Assembly (NCBI GenBank): GCA_022565595.1
Contig: JAIUML010000005.1
Location: 124,001 to 188,000, forward strand
DNA: 64,000 nt
Source: Saccharospirillum sp.
Lineage (GTDB): Bacteria > Pseudomonadota > Gammaproteobacteria > Pseudomonadales > Natronospirillaceae
Direction: 5' to 3'
Position numbers and translations under genes: made by a program. The notes beneath the pieces were generated by a model that worked only from the letters and a program-made list of their open reading frames with translations, was not told where the DNA came from and did not search any database. Of the stretch, positions 55,183 through 64,000 are shown in pieces; the stretch's first letter is position 1; every line of letters begins with the position of its first letter.

Positions 55183-57240
55183 TCAACTAACTCGAGTACC
55201 AGGCGGCACTTCATCACTGGCATCCAGTACCCATAGCTGGTCACCGCCGGCTGCGGCCAACACCATGCCTTCGGAGACACCAAAGCGCATTTTTCTCGGC
55301 TTCAGGTTGAACACGTAGATTACGTTCTTGCCGACCAGGTCTGCTGGCTGGTAATGACTCTTGATGCCAGAGAAAACCTGACGTGGTGTCCCGGTGCCAA
55401 CATCAAGGGTGAGTTGCAGCAACTTGTCGGCACCTTCCACATGGTCGGCAGCCAGTACCCGAGCAACTCGCAAATCTACCTTGGCAAAATCACCGAACTC
55501 TATTTCTTCGGGTTCATTCGTCTTTGCGGGCGCTGCTTTCTTCTCGGTGGCAGGCTTGTTTGCTGCCGCCGCCTTGGGCGCGGCTTCAGCTGCTGCATCT
55601 TCTATGCTGGCTTCAATCAGTGCATCGATTTGAGTCATTTCGATGCGAGTCAGTAAAGGCTTGAACTTGTTAATGGCATGGCCAGTCAACACCTGATCGC
55701 GATCAGTGAAGTTCAGCGAATCGACGTTCAGGAAGGCTTTCACCTTGTCGTTCATTTCCGGCAATACAGGGCCAAGGTAGATGCTGATGAGTCGGAACAG
55801 ATGAATGCCCATGGAACAGACGTCGAGTACTTCCTGATCACGCCCTGCTTCCTTGGCCATGCTCCAGGGTGCCTTGGCTTGAATGTACTCATTGGCGCGG
55901 TCGGCCAGGTTCATGATTTCGCGCACTGCCTTGCTGAACTCGCGGCGCTCATAGGCCTCAGCAATGCGATCGCCTGCCTGCTGGAAGGCGCTGAGCATTT
56001 CGGGTTCGGCCACGGTATTCGACAAGCTACCGCCCGCCTTTTTGACAAAGCCGGCACAACGGCTGGCGATGTTGACCACCTTGCCTACCAGGTCCGAATT
56101 CACACGCTGGGCAAAGTCGGTAAGGCTCAGGTCGATGTCCTCGACACCCGAGCCGAGTTTGGCAGCGTAGTAATAGCGCAGGTATTCCGGGTTCAAGTGC
56201 TCCAGATAGGTTTTGGCCATGATGAAGGTGCCCCGCGACTTGGACATCTTCTCGCCATTGACGGTGACATAGCCGTGCGCATAAACCCCGCTCGGTTTGC
56301 GAAATCCGGCGCTTTCGAGCATGGCAGGCCAGAACAAGGCATGAAAATTGATGATGTCTTTGCCGATAAAATGATACAGCTCGGCTTTGGAATCGACCGC
56401 CCAGTAGGTGTCGAAATCCAGGTCGTCGCGGCGGTCACAGAGGTTCTTGAAGCTGGCCATATAACCAATAGGCGCATCCAGCCAGACATAAAAATACTTG
56501 CCCGGTGACCCGGGAATTTCAAAACCGAAATAAGGCGCATCCCGGCTGACATCCCAGGCCTGGAGTTCGGCATCCACCCACTCGGCCAGCTTGTTGGCAA
56601 CACTGTCCTGAAGGGTGCCGGAGCGCGTCCACTCCCGCAGCATGTTTTGAAACAGCGGCAGTTCAAAGAAGTAATGCTCGGACTCACGCATTTCCGGAGT
56701 CGCACCGGTGTAGACCGACTTCGGGTTGACCAGTTCATTGGCTTCGTAGGTGGCACTGCACACCTCGCAGGCATCACCGTATTGCCCTTGTGCACCGCAC
56801 TTTGGGCAATCCCCTTTGACAAAGCGGTCAGCAAGAAAGATTTCTTTCACTGGGTCATACAGCTGCCAGATGTTCCGCGTGCTGATGTGCCCATTCTTCT
56901 GCAATTGGGCATAGATATACTCAGCGTAGTAGCGGTTCTCGTCCGAGTGCGTGCTGTAATAGTTGTGATGGTCGATCAGAAAGCCGGCGAAGTCGCGCTT
57001 GTGATCGGCATTTACGGATTCAATCAGGTCTTCGGGTGTTTTGCCCTCTTTCTCTGCCCGCAGCATGACCGCTGTGCCATGAGTGTCGTCGGCACAGACA
57101 TAGGTGCACATGTTGCCCATACTGTTCTGAAAGCGCACCCAGATGTCCGTTTGGATGTGCTCCAGCATGTGACCCAGGTGAATGGGTCCATTGGCGTATG
57201 GCAGGGCACTGGTCACCAGTATCTTGCGGGTGTCGCTCAT
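55183..57240 (-). CDS. metG: Methionyl-tRNA synthetase
   Basis: This 685-residue class I synthetase has [17 protein letters not shown] (HIGH motif), a zinc-binding insertion ([17 protein letters not shown]), the KMSKS motif in [12 protein letters not shown], and a C-terminal tRNA-binding dimer domain ([20 protein letters not shown]) after an Ala/Lys-rich linker. It charges initiator and elongator tRNA-Met. I start it at ATG 57238-57240 with an AGGAAG site; an upstream TTG is less likely. It is divergent from mrp as in E. coli. Confidence 0.98.
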   Translation of the reverse strand: MSDTRKILVTSALPYANGPIHLGHMLEHIQTDIWVRFQNSMGNMCTYVCADDTHGTAVMLRAEKEGKTPEDLIESVNADHKRDFAGFLIDHHNYYSTHSDENRYYAEYIYAQLQKNGHISTRNIWQLYDPVKEIFLADRFVKGDCPKCGAQGQYGDACEVCSATYEANELVNPKSVYTGATPEMRESEHYFFELPLFQNMLREWTRSGTLQDSVANKLAEWVDAELQAWDVSRDAPYFGFEIPGSPGKYFYVWLDAPIGYMASFKNLCDRRDDLDFDTYWAVDSKAELYHFIGKDIINFHALFWPAMLESAGFRKPSGVYAHGYVTVNGEKMSKSRGTFIMAKTYLEHLNPEYLRYYYAAKLGSGVEDIDLSLTDFAQRVNSDLVGKVVNIASRCAGFVKKAGGSLSNTVAEPEMLSAFQQAGDRIAEAYERREFSKAVREIMNLADRANEYIQAKAPWSMAKEAGRDQEVLDVCSMGIHLFRLISIYLGPVLPEMNDKVKAFLNVDSLNFTDRDQVLTGHAINKFKPLLTRIEMTQIDALIEASIEDAAAEAAPKAAAANKPATEKKAAPAKTNEPEEIEFGDFAKVDLRVARVLAADHVEGADKLLQLTLDVGTGTPRQVFSGIKSHYQPADLVGKNVIYVFNLKPRKMRFGVSEGMVLAAAGGDQLWVLDASDEVPPGTRVS

Positions 57241-57437
57241 GAGTAGGCTCTTCCTCAAAGTTCAATTGAACGGTACCGGGTGCCGATGGTACCGAAGGGC
57301 CGCACAGTTTACCTGATGTCCGAATGATGAGAAATGGCGCAGTGGCCCAGCTTATCGATTAAGGACTGACAGCAGCCCTTTTAAACGCCCTCCCCCACCC
57401 CCACTTCAACCCCATATAAACCAAAAACAGGTATCCC

Positions 57438-58505
57438 ATGTCTCTAGCTGCTATCCACCAGTCTCTGAACACTCTGAACGACCCTCACACCGGCCGCCCT
57501 TTTGCGGATACGGCGGATATAGACATCCAGCCAGGTCCACCAGTACAGGTGAAAATGACGCTGCGTTACGCCTCTGGTCTGTCCGTCAAGGGTCTGGAGA
57601 TGTTGATTGCCAGCCATCTTGAGGCCCAATTGGATCTGTCTGATGTTAAGGTCAGTGTGGATTTTGCGATTGGAAGGGTCAATCTGCGTGAGCAGATTGA
57701 AGGCTTGAAGTCGGTGAAAAACATCATTGCTGTTGCTTCTGGCAAAGGCGGTGTGGGCAAGAGCACGACGGCGGTCAACCTGGCGCTGGCGCTGCAACAG
57801 GAAGGCGCTAAGGTCGGCATACTTGACGCCGATATTTATGGCCCGAGCATTGCCACCATGCTAGGGGTGAAAGCCGGTACTCGTCCCGACACCAAAGACG
57901 GCAAGCATTTTATTCCGGTGATGGCGCACGGCCTGCAAAGCATGTCGATGGCTTACCTGGTCACCGAAAAAACACCGATGGTCTGGCGTGGGCCTATGGT
58001 CTCGGGTGCTTTGCAACAATTGCTGAACCAGACTGTATGGCAGGATCTGGATTACTTGATCATCGACATGCCCCCGGGCACGGGTGATATCCAGTTGACG
58101 CTGTCGCAGCAGGTGCCGGTTTCCGGTTCGGTTATCGTCACCACTCCCCAGGACATCGCGCTACTCGACGCTCAAAAAGGCATCGAGATGTTTCGCAAGG
58201 TGAATATACCGGTTCTGGGTGTGGTCGAAAACATGGCCATACACATCTGCTCGAATTGTGGTCATGCCGAGCATATTTTCGGCGAAGGCGGAGGTACACG
58301 TCTGGCGACAGAATACGGCGTCAGCCTGCTGGAAAGCCTGCCACTTGATTTGCGCATTCGCGAGCAGGCTGATGGCGGCACGCCAACGGTAATTGCTGAT
58401 CCTGATGGAGAGCTCGCCGCACACTATCAATTACTGGCACGCAAGACTGGTGCCGAACTGGCACTGCAGGAAGCCGATTCCGGGCCAGATATCAGCATGG
58501 TGTAA
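57438..58505 (+). CDS. apbC: Iron-sulfur cluster carrier ATPase Mrp/ApbC
   Basis: The 355-residue protein has an N-terminal DUF59/MIP18-like domain (residues 1-85), a deviant Walker P-loop ASGKGGVGKSTTAVN, GILDADIYGPSI, DYLIIDMPPGTGD and the cluster-binding CxxC in HICSNCGHAEHIFGEGGG. It transfers Fe-S clusters to apoproteins. The promoter must lie in the 179-base gap shared with metG; I could not assign boxes with confidence. Confidence 0.95.
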   Translation: MSLAAIHQSLNTLNDPHTGRPFADTADIDIQPGPPVQVKMTLRYASGLSVKGLEMLIASHLEAQLDLSDVKVSVDFAIGRVNLREQIEGLKSVKNIIAVASGKGGVGKSTTAVNLALALQQEGAKVGILDADIYGPSIATMLGVKAGTRPDTKDGKHFIPVMAHGLQSMSMAYLVTEKTPMVWRGPMVSGALQQLLNQTVWQDLDYLIIDMPPGTGDIQLTLSQQVPVSGSVIVTTPQDIALLDAQKGIEMFRKVNIPVLGVVENMAIHICSNCGHAEHIFGEGGGTRLATEYGVSLLESLPLDLRIREQADGGTPTVIADPDGELAAHYQLLARKTGAELALQEADSGPDISMV

Positions 58506-58639
58506 GCCGACCATTGACGCTCTCAACACGCCAAAAAACCGGCATAGCGGACCAGGCGCTTAGCGGCAAAGCCTGGCCGCTTTGCCAAATTACCGTCACT
58601 TTTCATTCTATCTTGTTGTTTATAAAGGCTTTTTAAAAC

Positions 58640-58654
58640 TGGCACGCAAATCGC
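58640..58654 (+). promoter_or_regulatory. Possible sigma54 promoter for the GGDEF gene
   Basis: The plus strand reads TGGCAC, GCAAA, TCGC followed by T. The -24 box is perfect and GG and GC are ten bases apart; the -12 box differs by one base from TTGC. It lies 37 bases before the diguanylate cyclase start. Confidence 0.5.
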
Positions 58655-58691
58655 TTAATGACCATCAAACGGCAAAAAGCGGTAACACGGC

Positions 58692-59648
58692 ATGTCCAGC
58701 GGATCCTCACAAACACCCCATTGGCAAGGCAACAAAGCCTTGCATATTGACCAGCCTGAATTGGTCAAGAACGGTTCTGCCACAGCCCTGACCGTCAAGG
58801 ACTTCCGGCTGCACCTGATGACCCAGTTGCAGACCAGCCTCGACACAGAGTATCTGCTGCGCACCTTTTTCAGCGAAATACAGCATCTGGTGCCGCTATC
58901 CGGTTGCCACTATCGAAACGAAAGCGTGTCGATAGACATTCAAATGGGTGAATCCGGCCGGCACAAATGCAGCTATCATTTGGCCATGGGAGATGAACAA
59001 TTTGGCGAAATCGTGTTCAGCAAGACACGACGCATTGCCGAACGCGAGCTGGCCATGATAGAAGCCCAGATGGACGTCCTGATCTACCCGCTACGCAATA
59101 GCCTGAAACACCGTTCTGCCGTTGCCACAGCCATGATCGACCCCCTTACTGGCTTGAGCAATCGCAGTGCTATGGCACTGACCCTGAGCCGTGAAATTGA
59201 CCGCTGCAAGCGCCATCATCAGGACTTGAGCATCCTGATGATTGACATCGACCAGTTCAAGGTACTGAACGATCGTTATGGTCATCTGGTGGGTGACGAT
59301 GTATTACGTCAGGTTTCCCAGATCCTGAACGACGAAATACGCGGTTGCGACGCCTGCTTTCGTTTCGGAGGTGAGGAGTTTCTGGTCATGCTGACTGACT
59401 CGAACCTGCCACTGGCGCGCCTGGTCTCTGAGCGTTTGCGCCGGTCCATAGCAGAACACACCCGTTCACCCAATCCGAATCAACCGGTCACCGTCAGTAT
59501 AGGTGTGGCGCACTATGAAAACGAAGCCGACTGGCCGGATCTGGTAGAGCGTGCTGATCGTGCTTTGTACGATGCCAAGGCAGCAGGCCGGAATAGAGTG
59601 GTAACCAACCATGTTCGCAGTGTTGATGGCGTCTGGCCTGCCAATTGA
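58692..59648 (+). CDS. Diguanylate cyclase (GGDEF protein)
   Basis: This 318-residue protein has an N-terminal sensory region of about 150 residues without membrane segments, possibly GAF-like, then a GGDEF domain with DPLTGLSNRSAM, DIDQFKVLNDRYGHLVGDDVL and the intact active site RFGGEEFLVML. An RxxD inhibitory site (RGCD) sits five residues before GGEEF, so product inhibition is expected. It makes c-di-GMP, which FleQ and the PilZ protein of this window may sense. The start follows a weak ribosome site. Confidence 0.92.
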   Translation: MSSGSSQTPHWQGNKALHIDQPELVKNGSATALTVKDFRLHLMTQLQTSLDTEYLLRTFFSEIQHLVPLSGCHYRNESVSIDIQMGESGRHKCSYHLAMGDEQFGEIVFSKTRRIAERELAMIEAQMDVLIYPLRNSLKHRSAVATAMIDPLTGLSNRSAMALTLSREIDRCKRHHQDLSILMIDIDQFKVLNDRYGHLVGDDVLRQVSQILNDEIRGCDACFRFGGEEFLVMLTDSNLPLARLVSERLRRSIAEHTRSPNPNQPVTVSIGVAHYENEADWPDLVERADRALYDAKAAGRNRVVTNHVRSVDGVWPAN

Positions 59649-59708
59649 ATAGTGGCCCGGTCCTGTGCCCATTCGCTCCACGACCGGCTCACTCATCTCT
59701 GAAACGGG

Positions 59709-60563
59709 TCAGCGAGTTCTGTTTGCTTTTTTGGGCCCTTTTGACGCCACCGAACGGCGAGTTCTCTGGTGCTCCATCTTGCGGCGATTAGGGTCATGCT
59801 TGCCTGCTAGAATGGATTTCCAGGGTGCTTTAGGCAACTCCACCAAGCCAGCCAGTTTATCCACTTCCGCCTTTGGCAATTCTTTCCAGGTTCCGGCACG
59901 CACATCGGCATCCAGAAAAACTGAACCGTAGCGAACTCGCTTCAGGCGCGAGACTTTCAGGCCCTGGCTTTCCCACAAACGCCGAACTTCGCGATTCCGC
60001 CCTTCCATAATCACGACGTGATACCAGCTATTGGCACCACTGCCACCAAACTCCTGGATGTCGGTAAAACGGGCGGGTCCGTCTTCGAGCTCGACCCCTT
60101 CATGCATGGCTTGCACGTGCTCTGGTCGGACTTCGCCGAGAATGCGCACGGCGTATTCACGATCGATCATCCCGGAGGGGTGCATCAAGCGGTTGGCAAG
60201 TTCACCATCGTTGGTGAACAACAGCAGGCCTGAAGTGTTCAAATCCAGGCGTCCGACGACGATCCAACGCTCACCGGGCAGTGCCGGCAGGCGGTCAAAC
60301 ACCGTCGGGCGTCCTTCAGGGTCACGCCTGGTGGAGACTTCGCCCTCCGGTTTATTGTAGACCAGTACCCGCCTCGCCTTGATCTGCTCAATCTTGACCG
60401 GCTTGCCGTCCAGTTCGATCTGATCACCCAGCCCGGCACGGTCACCCAGTTTGGCAGGTTCACCGTTCAAGCGGACCCGACCTTCCTCGATGGCGCGCTC
60501 CATATCACGACGCGAACCTTTACCGATCTTGGCCAGTACTTTTTGAATGCGTTCTTTAGTCAT
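59709..60563 (-). CDS. rluB: 23S rRNA pseudouridine 2605 synthase RluB
   Basis: The protein has an N-terminal S4 RNA-binding domain ([19 protein letters not shown]) and a pseudouridine synthase domain with the catalytic motif [20 protein letters not shown]. The start at ATG 60563 overlaps the scpB stop (284 residues); an ATG four codons earlier is also possible. A basic, Arg/Lys-rich tail ends it. The order scpA-scpB-rluB is common in gammaproteobacteria. Confidence 0.94.
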   Translation of the reverse strand: MTKERIQKVLAKIGKGSRRDMERAIEEGRVRLNGEPAKLGDRAGLGDQIELDGKPVKIEQIKARRVLVYNKPEGEVSTRRDPEGRPTVFDRLPALPGERWIVVGRLDLNTSGLLLFTNDGELANRLMHPSGMIDREYAVRILGEVRPEHVQAMHEGVELEDGPARFTDIQEFGGSGANSWYHVVIMEGRNREVRRLWESQGLKVSRLKRVRYGSVFLDADVRAGTWKELPKAEVDKLAGLVELPKAPWKSILAGKHDPNRRKMEHQRTRRSVASKGPKKANRTR

Positions 60564-61860
60564 TTTCTGTGTCATCTCCGCCCGACGGGTCACTCTCCCG
60601 AGCGTCCAGCAGGGCTTGTTGTTGAGCCAGCTTTTCCTGAATGATGCGCCAGCGTTCGGCTTCATCGAGCTCGGACTCAGGCTCGTCATCCTGGGCTTCT
60701 TCAGCCACTGGTTCGTCTTCTGTGGTTGGTTGATTCTGAGGTGTTTGAGTCTGGTGATCTTGCGCCGTGGATACGCCAGTCTCGGAAGTTCCTTCTGAGC
60801 CGGATGCTTCCGAGCCGTCGTCTTCGTCGCTCAATTCCAGCCCGGGTTGATTGTGTCCGGCTCGTTGCGCTTCGAAGGCTTGCTCTATGGCTTCATTAAC
60901 GGCATCCATTTCCTGTAACTGGGAGTCGAGCTGATTGTCTATAAACTCATTGCCGGTTTTACCTTCGCGCTCGCCTTCACGCAACTTGTCGACCATGGCA
61001 CTGAAACTGATCTCAGCCTGACTGTCGACGCCACCGGCGCTCTCGGTATCTGTCTGTGTATCAAAGCCCAGTTCGGGGTGGATGTCATCCAGATCGCGAA
61101 TTTCTGTCAGACTGGGTAATTGGTCCAGGCTGCGCAAACCGAAATAGTCCAGAAACTGGCGAGTGGTGGCATACATGGCCGGCCGGCCTGGCACATCGCG
61201 ATGGCCAACGACCCGCACCCACTCCCGTTCCTGTAACGTCTTGATAATACTGCTGCTGACCGAGACACCGCGTACGTCTTCGATTTCACCCCGAGTGATC
61301 GGCTGTCGATACGCGATCAGCGCGAGGGTTTCCAGCAAAGCTCGAGTGTATCGCTGCGGGCGTTCTTCCCACAGACGGCTGACCCATTCTCCCAATTCGG
61401 ACCGGGTTTGAAAGCGATAACCACTGGCGACCTCTACCAGTTGAATACCACCAGCCTGGTAATGCGCCATCAACTCCAACACCAGGGTTCGAACCACCCG
61501 CCGGTGGGGTCGCTCCTCGGGTTCAAACAGCGCTGAGAGTTGAGCTACAGAGAGAGCTGTTCCCGCGGCAAATAACGCCGCTTCCAGCACCTGTTTGATG
61601 TGCTCGGGCGAGTGACCACCGTAAGGGTCGCCGCCTTCATCGCTGCCTTCTTCTGCTTGTTCATTCCCGTCTGTCGCTTCCAGCGTCAAATCATCGTGCG
61701 CCGCTGGGTCCGGCTCATTCAGAGACGATGCCTCGTCATCGCTGGCTGGTGGGCCCTCGGCCTGTTCCGACTCGGCTTCTGGCACTTCGGGCTGTTCTGC
61801 CTCGGTTTCGGATTCCGGCTTCACTTGCTCTTGCTGATTCGGGTTTTCTGTATCGGTCAT
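60556..61860 (-). CDS. scpB: Chromosome condensation protein ScpB with long acidic extensions
   Basis: The winged-helix core (about residues 83-250; [54 protein letters not shown]) is ScpB, which with ScpA and SMC forms condensin. The protein is 434 residues, about twice the core: an acidic N-terminal tail (1-82) and an acidic, Gln/Ser-rich C-terminal tail (about 268-434) flank it. ScpB tails occur in pseudomonads but the double extension is notable. The ATG overlaps the scpA stop by four bases. Confidence 0.93.
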   Translation of the reverse strand: MTDTENPNQQEQVKPESETEAEQPEVPEAESEQAEGPPASDDEASSLNEPDPAAHDDLTLEATDGNEQAEEGSDEGGDPYGGHSPEHIKQVLEAALFAAGTALSVAQLSALFEPEERPHRRVVRTLVLELMAHYQAGGIQLVEVASGYRFQTRSELGEWVSRLWEERPQRYTRALLETLALIAYRQPITRGEIEDVRGVSVSSSIIKTLQEREWVRVVGHRDVPGRPAMYATTRQFLDYFGLRSLDQLPSLTEIRDLDDIHPELGFDTQTDTESAGGVDSQAEISFSAMVDKLREGEREGKTGNEFIDNQLDSQLQEMDAVNEAIEQAFEAQRAGHNQPGLELSDEDDGSEASGSEGTSETGVSTAQDHQTQTPQNQPTTEDEPVAEEAQDDEPESELDEAERWRIIQEKLAQQQALLDARESDPSGGDDTEND

Positions 61861-62828
61861 TCCACTCGAGCCTTAACATGAATAGGCGCAAAGGCCTCAT
61901 TCTGAATCAAATCGATCAAGGATTCCTTGCTCAGTTCCATAATGGCCAAAAAGGTTACCACGACGCCGAGCTTTCCCTCTTTGGGATCAAACAAGGTGAT
62001 AAAGGGGACAAAGGCCGAACCGGATAGGCGCTCCAGCACATCGGCCATTCGCTGTCGGGTAGACAGTGTTTCCCGTTGAATCTCATGCCCGGTGAACATA
62101 TCGGCGCGGGTGAGAACATCCTTCAACGCCAACATCAATTCTCTCATGTCCACATCCGGGTGCACTTTCGGTCTTTGAAAATCAGGCTGAGCTTCGGCAG
62201 TGGTGTAGATATCGCGCCCAACACGCGGCATCTCCTCCAGGTTTTCTGCCGCCGTCTTGAATTGTTCATACTCCTGCAACCGCCGAATAAGCTCTGCTCG
62301 CGGATCGCCTTCCTCTTCTTCACTGTCGTCCTTGCTGCGTGGTAACAGCATCCGGCTCTTGATCTCAGCCAGCATGGCAGCCATCACCAGATACTCGCCA
62401 GCCAGTTCGAGCTGCATGGCATGCATCAATTCTACGTACTGCATATATTGTTCAGTGATCTCGAAGACATTGACATTCAATATGTCGAGATTTTGCTTTT
62501 TGATTAGATACAATAGCAGGTCAAGAGGCCCCTCGAACGCATCCAGAAAGACTTCCAGCGCATCCGGCGGAATGTAGAGATCCATTGGAATCTGCGTCAT
62601 CGCTTCGCCGTCGATTACGGCAAAGGGCATTTCCTTCTGTTCCGCCCTCGCCTGAGCTCGCAAACGCTCCAGTGCATGCTCCTTGGCTGTTTTTGGCCTT
62701 GGTATTTCTGGCACCTCTTCGGCGCTGAACAAGGCAGCGGGTAATGGCGTTTCCACGGTTTCAGGCGCAGCAGCGCTTTCGTCACTCGGTATGCTGTCGG
62801 CTCTGTTATCCGGTTTATCCGTGGTCAT
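61857..62828 (-). CDS. scpA: Chromosome condensation kleisin ScpA
   Basis: The 323-residue protein has the kleisin N-terminal helix region FEGPLDLLLYLIKKQNLDIL, MAAMLAEIKSRMLLPR, and the C-terminal winged helix VVTFLAIMELSKESLIDLIQNEAFAPI. An extension of about 85 residues rich in Ala, Pro and Glu precedes the kleisin domain. It bridges SMC heads with ScpB. Confidence 0.95.
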   Translation of the reverse strand: MTTDKPDNRADSIPSDESAAAPETVETPLPAALFSAEEVPEIPRPKTAKEHALERLRAQARAEQKEMPFAVIDGEAMTQIPMDLYIPPDALEVFLDAFEGPLDLLLYLIKKQNLDILNVNVFEITEQYMQYVELMHAMQLELAGEYLVMAAMLAEIKSRMLLPRSKDDSEEEEGDPRAELIRRLQEYEQFKTAAENLEEMPRVGRDIYTTAEAQPDFQRPKVHPDVDMRELMLALKDVLTRADMFTGHEIQRETLSTRQRMADVLERLSGSAFVPFITLFDPKEGKLGVVVTFLAIMELSKESLIDLIQNEAFAPIHVKARVE

Positions 62829-62842
62829 GAAGCCAGGCCGCC

Positions 62843-63466
62843 TTAGAGCCTGAAGGGGGAGACATCGCCAGCCCCCTCCCTGAGGATTTCTGGTGTTTCA
62901 TCCAGCAGGCTGACAATGCTGGATTCTTCAAAGCCACAAAACCCGCCATCAATTACCAGGTCAAGCTCATGCTGCAATATATCCCTTATATAGTAGGGAT
63001 CGTTCAGCGGCTCATCCTCGTTGGGCAGAATCAGAGTGGTGCTCATCATTGGCTCGCCCAGTTCGGCGAGCAGGTCTGCAGCGATGCGATTGGACAGCAC
63101 CCGCATGCCGATGGTGCGCCGCTTGGGATTCATTAAACGGCGCGGCACTTCTCGGGTGGCGGGTAAAATGAAGGTGATCGGACCGGGGGTATTGTTCTTT
63201 ATCAAGCGATAAGCGACGTTGTCCACTTTGGCGAAATTGGACAGCTCGGATAGATCCTTGCATACCAGAGTCAGGTGATGACGATCGTCGATTTGACGTA
63301 TACGCCGGATTTTATCCATGGCGCTCTTGTCACCCATATGGCAGCCCAGAGCGTAGGCGCTGTCTGTCGGGTAGGCGATCACTCCACCTTCGCGAACGAT
63401 CTGTGCCGCCTGTTTAATCAGTCTGGCCTGAGGGTTTTCAGGGTGTATCACAAAAAATTGACTCAT
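62843..63466 (-). CDS. yciO: YciO-family protein (TsaC/Sua5-like, YrdC domain)
   Basis: This 207-residue YrdC-domain protein has GGVIAYPTDSAYALGC, KIRRIRQIDDRHHLTLVCKDLSEL and GPITFILPATREVPRRL. Length and position match E. coli YciO, a paralogue of the threonylcarbamoyl-AMP synthase TsaC whose own role is less clear. The ATG at 63464-63466 has a GGGAG site. It lies between rnm and scpA, a conserved string. Confidence 0.93.
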   Translation of the reverse strand: MSQFFVIHPENPQARLIKQAAQIVREGGVIAYPTDSAYALGCHMGDKSAMDKIRRIRQIDDRHHLTLVCKDLSELSNFAKVDNVAYRLIKNNTPGPITFILPATREVPRRLMNPKRRTIGMRVLSNRIAADLLAELGEPMMSTTLILPNEDEPLNDPYYIRDILQHELDLVIDGGFCGFEESSIVSLLDETPEILREGAGDVSPFRL

Positions 63467-63540
63467 ATTGGCTCCCGCCAAGGGCATCCGGATTAGACAC
63501 AGGTGCTGACTTTACCACCACCTGCGAAGTTCGAAAACTG

Positions 63541-64000
63541 CTAAACCGCCTGACTCAGCAGCCAATCTGTGAGCAAAGGCGCCTGGGTCGGCCACTGAGG
63601 GTAACGCCCCAGGCTCGCCCAGGGAGTGTCCGGTTGGTGGAAATCGCTACCCCCTGACACCATTACACCTTCTTGCGCACAGTAAGCCGCCAGCCGCTTG
63701 CGCATGGCATCGGGCATGGCCGGGCAGCATACCTCGACCGCACGGCCACCGGCATCGGTAAAATCTGTCAGCAGTTGATCCAGTTTACGCCAGGTCAATT
63801 TGTAACGGTGCGGATGCGCCAGAACGGCCACGCCACCACTGCCGGCAATGTCGGCTACCGCCTCGGCCAGTTCAGGCCAGCTTTGCTTGACATCGCCCAC
63901 CTTGCCATTCCCAAGCCAGCGCTTGAAGGCCGTTGCACTGTCTTTCACCTGACCACTGTCGACCAGATATCGCGCAATGTGTGGCCGCCCCAGGGTACCT
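63541..64000 (-). CDS. rnm: PHP-domain 5'-3' exoribonuclease RNase AM (YciV/TrpH), C-terminal part
   Basis: The last 152 codons are present; the N-terminal part is beyond the window. The frame reads GRPHIARYLVDSG at the edge, then VLAHPHRYKLTW and SGGSDFHQPDTPWASLGRYP, motifs of the PHP metal-dependent phosphoesterase family. E. coli YciV (RNase AM) matures the 5' ends of rRNAs. A short internal GTG is not the start because homology continues upstream. Its place before yciO-scpA is conserved. Confidence 0.9.
   Translation of the reverse strand, partial: GTLGRPHIARYLVDSGQVKDSATAFKRWLGNGKVGDVKQSWPELAEAVADIAGSGGVAVLAHPHRYKLTWRKLDQLLTDFTDAGGRAVEVCCPAMPDAMRKRLAAYCAQEGVMVSGGSDFHQPDTPWASLGRYPQWPTQAPLLTDWLLSQAV

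Noticed and set aside
58582-58791. 69-codon plus-strand open frame before the GGDEF gene
   Set aside because: It spans the promoter candidate and overlaps the GGDEF start; no ribosome site or recognisable sequence.
59657-59687. CCGGTC/GACCGG inverted repeat between the GGDEF and rluB genes as a terminator
   Set aside because: The stem is six bases with a 19-base loop and no T-run; chance is likely.

Overview
This 64 kb window looks like chromosome from a flagellated gammaproteobacterium. Gene order most resembles Pseudomonas (fleQ-fleSR, flhAF-fleN-fliA, cheYZAB-motCD-parA-cheW, rssBC-pilZ-mlaA), while CheY resembles Vibrio CheY3. A marine Oceanospirillales-type organism, possibly Saccharospirillum or Reinekea-like, is my best guess from memory of gene orders only; the lineage below class is not proven by the sequence. 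I found no tRNA, rRNA, CRISPR array or insertion sequence. Nearly all genes lie on the minus strand, so operons read from high to low coordinates.

Region 1 (1-8.5 kb) holds housekeeping genes: the 5' part of aroC, prmB, two alpha/beta hydrolases behind a PsrA-like palindrome, and an overlapping gpsA-DUF4389-sixA operon. An RssB/RssC-like partner-switching pair follows, then a PilZ gene and mlaA. The mlaA signal peptide can only be recovered by starting translation at an ATT codon.

Region 2 (8.0-44.3 kb) is one large motility and chemotaxis block. In transcription order it reads fliS-fliT, fleQ, fleS-fleR, fliE-F-G-H-I-J, hsbA-hsbR-hptB, fliK, fliL-M-N-O-P-Q-R-flhB, flhA-flhF-fleN-fliA, then cheY-Z-A-B-motC-motD-parA-parP-cheW-DUF2802-mlaA. 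A promoter hierarchy can be read directly. There is a sigma70-like promoter before fleQ, sigma54 (-24/-12) promoters before fleSR, fliE, fliK, fliL and flhA, and a sigma28 (FliA) promoter before cheY. The MotC/MotD pair looks degenerate because MotD lacks the proton-binding Asp. Flagellin and fliD genes are not in the window. In the position beyond fliS is a divergent TPR-methyltransferase gene behind a near-perfect sigma54 promoter.

Region 3 (46.6-55.1 kb) is the most unusual part: seven tightly packed genes for corrinoid-dependent C1 transfer. They encode a corrinoid protein, a DUF1638 protein, a small PF13769-type protein, MetV- and MetF-like methylene-THF reductase parts, a methyl-THF:corrinoid methyltransferase, and a RACo-like reductive activator. 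A LysR regulator and a close GbdR homologue (glycine betaine regulator) lie beside them. This reads as a methyl-group oxidation route, as in the methyl branch of acetogens, possibly fed by glycine betaine or a related methylamine. The substrate-specific methyltransferase is not in the window.

Region 4 (55.1-64 kb) returns to housekeeping: metG divergent from mrp/apbC, a GGDEF diguanylate cyclase with a possible sigma54 promoter, and the conserved rnm-yciO-scpA-scpB-rluB string.
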